In this document: positions 27,123 to 35,524 of the stretch, piece after piece
Layout: each line of letters starts with the position of its first letter
Position numbering within the stretch: the stretch's first letter is position 1
Origin: an uncultured Aquimarina sp.
GTDB taxonomy: Bacteria > Bacteroidota > Bacteroidia > Flavobacteriales > Flavobacteriaceae
Direction: 5' to 3'
Assembly (NCBI GenBank): GCA_938011245.1
Contig: CALLUJ010000040.1
Location: 1-41,065 of the forward strand
Length of the DNA: 41,065 nt
Notes under the pieces: model-generated
What the model saw: the letters and a program-made list of their open reading frames with translations, nothing else
Databases searched by the model: none
What the model was told of the DNA's origin: nothing
Made by a program: the position numbers and the translations under genes

Positions 27123-27989
27123 TTAAAGTATTTCAAATTCTTGAGTTATGCTTGACCCTGTAGGACAAGATGGAGAATCTACAACAACTGCTTTTAATTC
27201 ATATGACCCTGGTTCTAATTCTCGCAAGTGCATTACTGAACTATTAACATTTTTTAAAACAACTCTAGGGTCTCCTGACACAAGCTCTTCGTTATTCAAA
27301 AACCATTTAAGTCCAGATGCTGTTGCTCTCTCAATAGTATTATCTACAAGCCCTATAACAACTATTCCATCAGGAAAAATAACAAATCTACCTACTCCAA
27401 TATTACTACATGTAGTGGTTACATTTCCTTTTTTCCCTCCTAAACGCCTCTCACTTTTTTTCTCCTCTTCTTCATTAGGCTTACCTACTCCATTTTCGTT
27501 TTCAACAATTACATCATCTTCAATCTTATCCTCTAAAGTATTTTCTTCTTCTTCCTCCTCTTCCTCTATTACTTCTACTGTTTCTTCTTCCTCTACTGCT
27601 TCCTCTACTGCTTCTTCTTCCTCTACTGCTTCTTCTAAATTATCTACATTAATACTCGTACACTTTTGTACATCTTCACATTGTTGATCGTTTGGAGATA
27701 TTGTAACACAAACTTCATAAGTACCATTTTTTGGAAATTCAAATAGGAGTGTATCTCCTTTATTTTCCATTTCTTCTCCTTCTACAGACCATACATAGCT
27801 AACATCTAATTTTTCTGTTACACCAAACTGATAGATTGCGTCTTCTACATTATTTGGTGTTGAATCTGAATTAGTAATTTCTAATTGTTGTAACTCTTCG
27901 CAATTCGTTGTTGTCTCTTCTTCTTCACACGAAGCAAAAAATGCTGCGATAAGGACTGTTAATTTTAATACTAAAAAATGCTTTTTCAT
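27123..27989 (-). CDS. Glu-rich surface lipoprotein with PKD-like domains
   Basis: 288 residues, function unknown. The signal ends in lipobox FFASC (Cys21), followed directly by Glu-Glu-Glu-Glu, which favours surface export in Bacteroidota. Residues about 55-115 look like a PKD/Ig-type beta domain (VSYVWSVEGEE, NGTYEVCVTISP). Residues about 118-150 are a run of Glu/Val/Ala repeats (EEAVEEEEAVEEAVEEEE), then a basic stretch (KKSERRLGGKKG). A second Ig-like domain at about 190-288 includes SGLKWFLNNEELV and LEPGSYELKAVVV. An opposite-strand open frame of 179 codons is only the mirror of the Glu repeats (Ser-rich). It ends next to the 70-bp palindrome. Confidence 0.75.
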   Translation of the reverse strand: MKKHFLVLKLTVLIAAFFASCEEEETTTNCEELQQLEITNSDSTPNNVEDAIYQFGVTEKLDVSYVWSVEGEEMENKGDTLLFEFPKNGTYEVCVTISPNDQQCEDVQKCTSINVDNLEEAVEEEEAVEEAVEEEETVEVIEEEEEEEENTLEDKIEDDVIVENENGVGKPNEEEEKKSERRLGGKKGNVTTTCSNIGVGRFVIFPDGIVVIGLVDNTIERATASGLKWFLNNEELVSGDPRVVLKNVNSSVMHLRELEPGSYELKAVVVDSPSCPTGSSITQEFEIL

Positions 27990-28089
27990 AATTTCAAAAA
28001 ATTAATTTGTTCGTTTTATATTAAACGCTCATTCTTTCAATATCCCCACCCCTTGTTCTTAAAAAATTAAACTAAATTAATTGTGGAGG

Positions 28090-29316
28090 TTAAAAATCAA
28101 TTTTAATTACTTTAAACAAATAAGTTATTAGCGTAATAAAAAACAAGTTAACTCCAAAAAGTGGTAAAATTACTGCCAATAAAACAATTGCCACAATAAC
28201 TCCTATTCCAATTTTAAAATTTTTAGGAGCCTCTGGAATTCCCCAACTTCTTCCTTTAAACGAGAAAAAACCTGCTATACTAATTAATGTAAGTGCTATA
28301 GATACGAAAAGCATTAATAAAAAATTCCAACACCCCATTTGCCCTTGATGAAATGCCATAACCCATAAGCGTGCACGCATCAGCACTCCAATATCTTCCC
28401 AATTCAATGTTAATAGCTTTTTCCCTGTATAAGCATCAAAATAAATCTTCTTCATTTCTTTTAAAGGCATTGTGGTATTGCTTACACTATATACTCCAGC
28501 TTTATATTTTGGAAAGTCGAGTGTTACTGTACCCGATAAATTTTGTTGTTTTGCAATAACTATAGCTTTATCCAAAGAAATCATTTCTCCTTTAGGAATA
28601 GATTTAACTCCTATTCCAAACCAACTTGGAGGAAAGCCTGTATGCGTTATTTTTTGAAGTTGTTTAAATCCAGCTCCAAAAACGTCGGTCCATGGTAAGC
28701 CTCCTGCTAACGTAAGCAATAATAATCCCGAAATCCAAAAACCACCTATAGCATGAATATCTCTAAGTAAAATGCGACTTCCTAGTTTAGTACGAATTCT
28801 AAAGAAACCTTTTATCCCTAATTCCCTAGATGGCCAAAAAATATAAATCCCTGTTAGTAACAAAACAATCATCCAACTAGCTATAAGTTCTACAATTTTA
28901 GTTCCTACAGTTCCTCCTAAAAGCTCTCCATGAAGTTTACGGACAGTGTACATCCAAGTATTCTTAGGAGAAAAATTACCCGAAACAGCACTTGTATATG
29001 GATTTACAAATACACTCTCTTTATGGCTAAATTTCCCTGAAACAAATTCTGTTGCTTGATTGTTATTAAATGGCACTACAACGGCATTTACTTTTTTTAA
29101 TCGATTGGTATTGGCTATAATCCGTTGTTTTTCAAAAGAAATAGCCTCTCCTTTAGCGGCAATTTCTTGTATGCTCTTTATGCGTGGTTTCTCTACCTTA
29201 TTTTTAAATAAGTAAGTTCCTCCTGTAATTGCTAAAACCAGTACAAACGGCAACGAAACCAAACCTGCAATTACATGCCAACGCCACAACCATTGATTTA
29301 ATTTTGTGTATTTCAT
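28090..29316 (-). CDS. PepSY-associated membrane protein, siderophore/ferric reductase-like
   Basis: Inner-membrane protein of 408 residues. The N-terminus KLNQWLWRWHVIAGLVSLPFVLVLAITGG is the typical first helix of PepSY-TM proteins, with His residues that can bind haem. Further helices lie near 140-160 (IASWMIVLLLTGIYIFWPSRE), 190-207, 330-350 and 375-400. RDIHAIGGFWISG and FHQGQMGCWNFLLML carry the other conserved His. Two periplasmic PepSY-like parts lie between helices. In Bacteroidota such genes lie beside TonB receptors and are thought to reduce or release imported metal. It starts 56 bp after the TonB receptor stop, on the same strand, so one operon is likely. Confidence 0.87.
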   Translation of the reverse strand: MKYTKLNQWLWRWHVIAGLVSLPFVLVLAITGGTYLFKNKVEKPRIKSIQEIAAKGEAISFEKQRIIANTNRLKKVNAVVVPFNNNQATEFVSGKFSHKESVFVNPYTSAVSGNFSPKNTWMYTVRKLHGELLGGTVGTKIVELIASWMIVLLLTGIYIFWPSRELGIKGFFRIRTKLGSRILLRDIHAIGGFWISGLLLLTLAGGLPWTDVFGAGFKQLQKITHTGFPPSWFGIGVKSIPKGEMISLDKAIVIAKQQNLSGTVTLDFPKYKAGVYSVSNTTMPLKEMKKIYFDAYTGKKLLTLNWEDIGVLMRARLWVMAFHQGQMGCWNFLLMLFVSIALTLISIAGFFSFKGRSWGIPEAPKNFKIGIGVIVAIVLLAVILPLFGVNLFFITLITYLFKVIKIDF

Positions 29317-29372
29317 ACCTCTAATTAAAAAAGAAACATGCGATTCATTAATCGAATCGCATATTATCTATA

Positions 29373-31697
29373 TTAAAAATTATATTTTGCTCCCACATGA
29401 AATGCTCTTGGGTTACCTACGGTATATGAATTTTCGTTTCTAAAACGATTATAACTAACCCTATTTGCATAAAGTTTATCAAAAATATTTAATAAATGCA
29501 TCCATACTTCTACTTTTTTATATCGATATGCTGCTTGAAAATTAAACACATTATGTCCTGAATAAGTAGTAGTGGTAATTTCATTAGCATCATTAGTTGC
29601 TTGTCCTTCCAAGCTAGTATTATATTCTCCAATTAGTTCGTGTTCAAAAGCAAAATTTAGACCGTTTCCTGGACGAAATCGTATTTTAGAAGTACCTATA
29701 ATATTTGGTGCCACTTCTCTATCTGTATTAGAAAAATCCTCGCCATTAAATATGAATCTTTTATACTCATGTTTTGCATAAGAACCATTATGAGATATTT
29801 CTATCTCTTTTATTGGTTTATAAGAAATTCCATATTCTATTCCATACGATTCTGTCTCACCTGCATTGGTTGTTATAAAACTTCTATCACTTTCTGGATC
29901 GCGAATTGTTATTAATGTATTTTCTCCTTTTAGATAATACAGTCCAAGATCAAGTTTAAGTTTGTTATTTATTTGATTATAAGTCCCTATTTCGTAATTA
30001 AAATAATCACTTGGTTCAATTCCACGATTTATATTTCTTCGATTACGGTATAAAGTAGATGCTTGTGGAGGGGTAAAACCTTTAGAAAAATTAGCATATA
30101 TTCCTCCACCGTTAGAATAATTATAATTAAATCCTATTTTTGGCGAAAAATTATCCCAATCATCTTTTTGGTTAGGTAACGCATTGCCCCCTTCTAAACG
30201 CTCGGTAAAATCATACTCAAATAAATCGTAACGCCCTCCCAATGTTATTTTAAAATGATTTATTGGAGATAATTCGAACTGCGCATATGCCGCATAATTA
30301 TAAATATCAGCTTCATAATCTAAAATAAAATCGTCTTCGAGAATTCTAAAATCCGTATTCCTTCTATTTACTTCATCTACTGTAACCTCTATCCTTTGCG
30401 CTACATAATCCTGTACTGTAAAATCTACAGTTGTCCCCACTATCAATTTTGATTTTAGAGGTTTAAATTTGATTTGATGTTGGATATTCCCAAAAAAACT
30501 TTCGAATGTATTATTATTAATTTCCCCTAAAGTTCTCCCTGTAGTCATCCCTCGTATTCTTTCAGGAGAAATTCTAAATGATGGATTTTGAATCATTACA
30601 TTATCTCTATAAATAGCGCTAAAAGATGTTTTATTAGCTGAGTTCCAAGATTGTTCCCAAACAGTACGTAATCTAGTAGACTCTGCATCTCTATTGGTAA
30701 ATGTTTGATTGCTTTGAAAGTTTCGAGAGCGAAAATTAGTTTCTCCTATAGAGCCTGCCATATCTGTAAAAAAATCGATCCCATTATACGTCAATGTTAA
30801 TCTTGATGATTCTAAAGGTTTAATTACTGCTTTTACCGTTAATCCAAACTTTTCATAATCACTATGTTCAAAGGGACCATTATTACGCTGGTTAAATTGT
30901 GTTCCAACATAAATTCCAAATTTATCTGTAATATTTTTACCAACATTAAGTCCAACGCTAGAATACCCTAATTCATTAGCTTCAAAAGTTATTCCTCCTT
31001 TAAGTTCGTCTGTAGGGTTTTTTGTAATAAAATTAAAACTTCCCCCAATAGCATCACTCCCATAAATACTTGCTGCTGGACCACGTAATACTTCTATACG
31101 ATTGTATGCAATTTGATTTCGCTCTAATAATGTGTTGTGATTAAATATTGCCGTAGGTCTTGTTGGCAAACCATCTTCTAAATATAAAAACAATGGTCTT
31201 GTAGAAATTGGAGAACGTGCCGCAGTAAAATGCTGTTCGTTACTACTAGCTCTTGAAGAAGATACATATACACCCGGTGTGTCGTTAATTAACTGATCGA
31301 ATCCGATAGCTTTGGTTTCGTCTATTTTAGCTTCAGAAACCACCGATATTGCGTGCGGCACCTCTTTCCTCTTTTGAAGTTCTCTACTTGCAGATATCAC
31401 TACTTCATTAAGTGTGCTTAATTCTTCATTTAATTCAATATTATTAATTCCAGATTTTAAACGCAATTCTTTATCGGCATATCCAAAATATTGAATTTTC
31501 ACAAATTGTGTTTTACTTAAAGTAATTTCAAAGGTTCCGTCTTCTTTAGTAATGGCGTTTCCGTTTCCATTAACGGCAATTATTGTGGCTCCTGCTAATG
31601 GCGTTTTGTTGGATTGTATAATTCCTCTGTATATAGTTTGTGCTACAGTATAGTTATTTACCATTAAAATGGCAAATAGTAATAAAATATGTTTCAT
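29373..31697 (-). CDS. TonB-dependent outer-membrane receptor
   Basis: 774 residues. A signal peptide (about 1-19, cleaved near YTVAQ) is followed by a carboxypeptidase-regulatory-like domain (about 20-100: TIYRGIIQSNKTPLAGATIIAVNG) and then a plug domain (about 113-225: HAISVVSEAKIDETKAIGFDQLINDTPGVYVSS, VLRGPAASIYGSDAIGGSFNFITK). The barrel follows and ends FHVGAKYNF with terminal Phe. No clear TonB box could be placed. The ligand is likely a metal chelate such as a siderophore, inferred from the PepSY partner and the small Cys-motif gene upstream. Iron control is plausible but no Fur site was identified. Confidence 0.92.
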   Translation of the reverse strand: MKHILLLFAILMVNNYTVAQTIYRGIIQSNKTPLAGATIIAVNGNGNAITKEDGTFEITLSKTQFVKIQYFGYADKELRLKSGINNIELNEELSTLNEVVISASRELQKRKEVPHAISVVSEAKIDETKAIGFDQLINDTPGVYVSSSRASSNEQHFTAARSPISTRPLFLYLEDGLPTRPTAIFNHNTLLERNQIAYNRIEVLRGPAASIYGSDAIGGSFNFITKNPTDELKGGITFEANELGYSSVGLNVGKNITDKFGIYVGTQFNQRNNGPFEHSDYEKFGLTVKAVIKPLESSRLTLTYNGIDFFTDMAGSIGETNFRSRNFQSNQTFTNRDAESTRLRTVWEQSWNSANKTSFSAIYRDNVMIQNPSFRISPERIRGMTTGRTLGEINNNTFESFFGNIQHQIKFKPLKSKLIVGTTVDFTVQDYVAQRIEVTVDEVNRRNTDFRILEDDFILDYEADIYNYAAYAQFELSPINHFKITLGGRYDLFEYDFTERLEGGNALPNQKDDWDNFSPKIGFNYNYSNGGGIYANFSKGFTPPQASTLYRNRRNINRGIEPSDYFNYEIGTYNQINNKLKLDLGLYYLKGENTLITIRDPESDRSFITTNAGETESYGIEYGISYKPIKEIEISHNGSYAKHEYKRFIFNGEDFSNTDREVAPNIIGTSKIRFRPGNGLNFAFEHELIGEYNTSLEGQATNDANEITTTTYSGHNVFNFQAAYRYKKVEVWMHLLNIFDKLYANRVSYNRFRNENSYTVGNPRAFHVGAKYNF

Positions 31698-31935
31698 TAT
31701 AGTTTTGGCTAGGTTTATAGCCTTCTTTTAAGACAGCACAAAGCATATAAAGATTTGTACTTTCTATTATTTTTAATTAGAAAAGTTTTGAAACAGATAT
31801 GTAAACCTCTAAGGCAGATTATACATTATCTCTGTTCTTAAAATATTATATTTTCCCAAAAGAGTTATACACTGTGTAAGTCCTAAAGAAATATTAAATT
31901 TATCCTAAAACACAAAACTCAATTAAGAAAAGAAG

Positions 31936-32325
31936 TTAACATTTTGGAGGTGGAGAAGAAATAGATAATGATACATTGTAGTTCTCTATTGGTATAAATG
32001 AATTTAGTTGTTTTTCAAAATCTACTATTAGCCCATTAATCTCAAAATTATTGCTATGGTAATACAATGGAACAAAAGCTTCATTAATTGCTATAGAGAT
32101 TGCTTTAGAGTTTGAACTATTTTCTATTTCTGAAGTAGAAGAAAGGGATAGTTTTTTAGATAAGTGACATTTCCCATTACACTTAAACTCAAGTTCTGCT
32201 TTATTAACGCAGTATTTCTCTACTATATAATCAATATTAAACTCGTAATAACCAATATACCCTATTGTATAAATAGGTTTTACTGCAAGACATAGGAATA
32301 ATAATATTGAGTAATAAATTTTCAA
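31936..32325 (-). CDS. Small exported protein with a C-x9-C-x3-C-H motif
   Basis: 129 residues. A hydrophobic N-terminus (about 1-20) suggests a signal peptide or anchor. Residues 39-54 read CVNKAELEFKCNGKCH, giving Cys39, Cys49, Cys53 and His54, a compact set able to bind metal or a redox group. The protein ends SPPPKC, so a fourth Cys is the last residue. I recall similar small proteins with GKCHL beside flavobacterial TonB receptor genes but know of no assigned function. The same strand carries the TonB receptor 238 bp downstream; the gap holds no gene and no obvious terminator. Confidence 0.6.
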   Translation of the reverse strand: MKIYYSILLFLCLAVKPIYTIGYIGYYEFNIDYIVEKYCVNKAELEFKCNGKCHLSKKLSLSSTSEIENSSNSKAISIAINEAFVPLYYHSNNFEINGLIVDFEKQLNSFIPIENYNVSLSISSPPPKC

Positions 32326-32396
32326 TGAAATAGTTTATTTTTTTCACAAAAACACTTTATAAATAACATTTTTTTTACAATTATATTTTATATAAA

Positions 32397-32438
32397 TATA
32401 AAAAAGAGGTTAAATTTAAATTTAACCTCTTTTTTATA
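32397..32438 (-). terminator. Palindromic terminator after the parvulin gene
   Basis: A 42-bp perfect palindrome with no loop (arms 32397-32417 and 32418-32438), core GAGGTTAAATTT, flanked by A6 and T6. It starts 16 bp after the stop of the peptidylprolyl isomerase gene on the minus strand and ends in a T-run. Confidence 0.85.
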
Positions 32439-32453
32439 CTAATATTTACAAAT

Positions 32454-34565
32454 TTAATAAAGGTCTGCTCTTCTATCTATAATTTCTACCTTTTCTTTTA
32501 AAGCTTTAGCTAATGAAGTTTGAACACTATTTATATCAGTAGTTGCATTTCTATTAGCAACTCCTTTATAAGAAGCTAGTTCTTGAGCAGGTGTTTTTGA
32601 AGTAACTTCTACTACATATACTCCTTTTTCTCCTGTAATTGGAGTAGAGACTTCTCCTTCTTTTAATCCAAAAGCAGTTCCTACTACTTTCTTTTCTACT
32701 CCCGCACCACTAATTGAGCCTGTTTTAAAGCTAATCGCACTTGCTGTTCTAACGGTAGTCCCATTAGAAACCGCAATGCTCTTTAAATCTGGAGCTTTAA
32801 TTTTAGCTTTTAATAGTTTTGCTTTCTTTTCTTTACGTAAAATTGGCAACACTTCTGCTGAAGCACTCTCTACAGACTTAAGACCCGCTTCTCGTCTTTT
32901 AACAAGTTTTACAATTAGATATCCCGATGGAATGTCAAATCTTTTTACTTTACCTATTTCATTCTCTTTGTTAAATGCCCATCTTACTACTGATCGTTGT
33001 TGCCCTACAGCAGGAATATATTCATCTAAAATCTTAACTTCGGATACAGGACTTGCCGAATAACCTTCTTCTTTAGCCACTTCCTTAAAATCTTTACTTT
33101 TTACATTTTGTGCAAAGTCGGAAGCTTTAGCGTAAATTTCTCCTATGGTTTTTTCACTGGGCTCTATGGCTCTAGTAATTTCTGCGATTTTAACTGCTTT
33201 TTTCTTATCTGATAAATCTTCAATCGAAATAACATGGTATCCAAACTGTGTTTCCACAATTCCAATATCCCCTTTTGCATTTTCGAAAACAAAATTATTA
33301 AACGCTGGAACCATTGCTCCTGGAGTAAAATATCCTAAATCTCCACCTTTACCACTATTGGAATTATCTGCAGAGAAAGTTTTTGCTAATTCTGCAAATT
33401 TCTTTGGAGATTTAGTTATTATTGTTTTAATACTGTCTGCTAATTTCTTTGCTTCTTCCTTAGTTCTAGTTACTTCTTGTGCTGTTCTTAAACCTTCCCA
33501 TGAAACTAAAATGTGACTTGCCTTAGCGGAGTCTGGCATTTTTGTTTCTGCAACTAACTTCGCTAGCTTCATTACCGAGCCTTCTTTATAAGGCCCGTAA
33601 ACTTTACCTATTTCTGCATCAAATAAATTATCTGCTAATTCTTTACTCAACTTATCTTTAAATTGAAACCTAGCATTATATTTATTTGAAGAGTTTGCGT
33701 TAACAAAATCTTCAACATTTTGGGTAGATGCAAACCCTGCAATAGTATCGTTTGCTCCTATTTGACTATTATATTCTACAGAATTATCAATCAAAGCTTG
33801 TAAGTCTGCTTTTATTGCGTTTTCGTCCTCTAAGGAAGCTTTTTCGTTAATCTTTACATACAACAAATCTACATTTGCTTCTTGTGTAAATTGTTTTTTA
33901 CGTGCTTTTATATAATCTAAAATTTCAGACTTCGAAACAGTTATCGTACTATCTGCAATAGAACTGTAAGGTAACTGCACATACTTCATGTTTAGTGTCT
34001 CATTACTGGCTTTATGTTCAATTTCTCCATCTTTGTTAGAAAAATGAATTCCTGCTTTAACCATATCGAAATAAATATTCGAAGCTTCGTTTTTTAACAA
34101 GTCCTTTTCTACGTTAGTCCAAAAACTATAGTAACGGTCAGGATTATTTTCTTTAAGATCTGCTACATATGCTTGTACTTTTGCATAATCAAAAGTTCCA
34201 TCTTCGTCTTGAAAAGTAGGATCACTAGCAAAAGAGTTTTCGATTGCTCCCCTTAAATGAGCGCTATCTGTAGTAATTCCTATTTTTTGAACTTGCTGAG
34301 ACACCAACTCTTCATTTAACATCTGATTCCATACATTGTTTACTAAAGACATGCTAGACCTCCCTCTTGATACTCTTTCCAGTCTATTTTGAAAATCCGA
34401 AGTTTTTATTTCATTTCCATTTACTTCGCCAATCGTTTTTAGAGCTTTATTACCACTAAAGCCACCGCCGCGAAACAAATCTGCTAACACAAAAGCAAAA
34501 AGCGCTAATGCAATAATGATAATAAGAAAAAATGAACGTTGCCTAATTTTATTTAATACTGCCAT
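32454..34565 (-). CDS. Peptidylprolyl isomerase, PpiD/SurA-like periplasmic foldase
   Basis: 703 residues, membrane-anchored in the periplasm; helps fold outer-membrane proteins. One N-terminal helix (about 12-32: FFLIIIIALALFAFVLADLF) is followed by a SurA/PpiD-type chaperone domain (GEVNGNEIKTSDFQNRLE; LNEELVSQQVQKIGI). The parvulin domain is at about 346-455: ASHILVSWEG, FAELAKTFSADNSNSGKGGDLGYFTPGAMVPAFNNFVF, TQFGYHVISI. A second, more degenerate parvulin-like part may lie at about 590-690 (GTAFGLKEGEVSTPITGEKGVYVVEV). It is the last gene of the coaX-led cluster and is followed by a palindromic terminator. Confidence 0.92.
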   Translation of the reverse strand: MAVLNKIRQRSFFLIIIIALALFAFVLADLFRGGGFSGNKALKTIGEVNGNEIKTSDFQNRLERVSRGRSSMSLVNNVWNQMLNEELVSQQVQKIGITTDSAHLRGAIENSFASDPTFQDEDGTFDYAKVQAYVADLKENNPDRYYSFWTNVEKDLLKNEASNIYFDMVKAGIHFSNKDGEIEHKASNETLNMKYVQLPYSSIADSTITVSKSEILDYIKARKKQFTQEANVDLLYVKINEKASLEDENAIKADLQALIDNSVEYNSQIGANDTIAGFASTQNVEDFVNANSSNKYNARFQFKDKLSKELADNLFDAEIGKVYGPYKEGSVMKLAKLVAETKMPDSAKASHILVSWEGLRTAQEVTRTKEEAKKLADSIKTIITKSPKKFAELAKTFSADNSNSGKGGDLGYFTPGAMVPAFNNFVFENAKGDIGIVETQFGYHVISIEDLSDKKKAVKIAEITRAIEPSEKTIGEIYAKASDFAQNVKSKDFKEVAKEEGYSASPVSEVKILDEYIPAVGQQRSVVRWAFNKENEIGKVKRFDIPSGYLIVKLVKRREAGLKSVESASAEVLPILRKEKKAKLLKAKIKAPDLKSIAVSNGTTVRTASAISFKTGSISGAGVEKKVVGTAFGLKEGEVSTPITGEKGVYVVEVTSKTPAQELASYKGVANRNATTDINSVQTSLAKALKEKVEIIDRRADLY

Positions 34566-34735
34566 TTAGAGTCAATTTTGATAACATAAAGCAGCGAAAA
34601 TAACGTTTTATTATTAATAAAAAAAACGAAAACAATCGTTTTCACTTAGCGAATTATACTAGCTGCATTTAGATATTATTGTATTTCCTTTTAATTTTAT
34701 TTACAGGTTTTTATATTTCAAAAAAATTTACCTTC

Positions 34736-34918
34736 TTACTTTTTCAATTTATTATTAAAATGTCGTTTAAAAAAGAACATTGCTATAGCTCCAACAGCAA
34801 ACAATATATATAGCCAAAACTTAGTCCCTCCAAAACGATACTCGACTACTGCCTCATATATCATAAACACAGCAATTATTAAGTAAGCGTACTGAAAAAT
34901 AGTTGATAGTGTTTTCAA
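34736..34918 (-). CDS. Small two-helix membrane protein
   Basis: 60 residues with two likely membrane helices (about 6-24 and 34-50) joined by EYRFGGTKFW, and a basic end (FKRHFNNKLKK). Function unknown. It follows lptC by 22 bp, on the same strand, and a basic cytoplasmic tail is likely. Its conserved position beside lptC suggests an envelope role, but this is inference. Confidence 0.7.
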   Translation of the reverse strand: MKTLSTIFQYAYLIIAVFMIYEAVVEYRFGGTKFWLYILFAVGAIAMFFFKRHFNNKLKK

Positions 34919-34940
34919 AATTATTATTTTATGTTTTCGA

Positions 34941-35504
34941 TTAGTTTTTTAAAACTTGTTTTCCCTTATTCGTTCTGGATTTAAAAAGGGTGAATTTTTG
35001 ATTAGCATCAAAACCGTCTCCTTTATTAATTGATCCATTTTTAGCCTTTATCTCGTAAGGCTTATCGGTATATGCCCATTTTAAAGATTGATTCCAATAA
35101 AGTTGAGGTGCCTTAAGCTCGGAACTATCTGCCGTAAACACTCTTACATTACCTCTTAAATCCACCAAATTAGTTAATTTATAATGAATAGCGTAGTCCG
35201 AAAATACTTTGGACTCTCCTCCTTTAGTATCATAAATAATTAACTCTATGCCTTTCGGAAATTCGGTATATGGAAAATCTAAATGTGTATAATCTTTTAA
35301 TATCGGGGATTTTAGAATAGTTGTTAGCCTACCAGAATCTGTGTGTTTAATTACGACTTCTTTTCCTTGACCTTGGGCAACTTCCTTAAAGTTTATTATT
35401 CTTCCATTATCCTTATCCGAAGAGCACGCATAAAAAAACATTGTTACAATTAGCATTGTAACAATGTTTTTTAAAACATATATTTTTCTCTTAATAATTT
35501 CCAT
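34941..35504 (-). CDS. lptC: LPS export protein LptC, lipoprotein form
   Basis: 187 residues. It carries LPS from the LptBFG transporter across the periplasm to LptA. The N-terminus (about 12-27, IVTMLIVTMFFYACSS) looks like a lipoprotein signal with lipobox FYAC, in place of the usual single helix. The YrbK/LptC fold follows: FTADSSELKAPQLYWNQSLKWAYTDKPYEI is the family hallmark, with DYAIHYKLTNLVDLRGNV before it. Internal Met residues at 17 and 22 offer other starts, but the one chosen gives a normal positively charged N-region. It lies 20 bp after the TPR gene. Confidence 0.88.
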   Translation of the reverse strand: MEIIKRKIYVLKNIVTMLIVTMFFYACSSDKDNGRIINFKEVAQGQGKEVVIKHTDSGRLTTILKSPILKDYTHLDFPYTEFPKGIELIIYDTKGGESKVFSDYAIHYKLTNLVDLRGNVRVFTADSSELKAPQLYWNQSLKWAYTDKPYEIKAKNGSINKGDGFDANQKFTLFKSRTNKGKQVLKN

Positions 35505-35524
35505 TCCCTACAGGGGAGAATTCG

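Noticed and set aside
27148-27687. Plus-strand open frame of 179 codons rich in Ser
   Set aside because: It is the antisense mirror of the Glu-rich repeat of the lipoprotein gene (Glu codons read in reverse give Ser/Phe-type codons) and has no gene-like context.
33145-33516. Plus-strand open frame of 123 codons inside the parvulin gene
   Set aside because: It is antisense to a clear, conserved parvulin domain, with no sign of its own.
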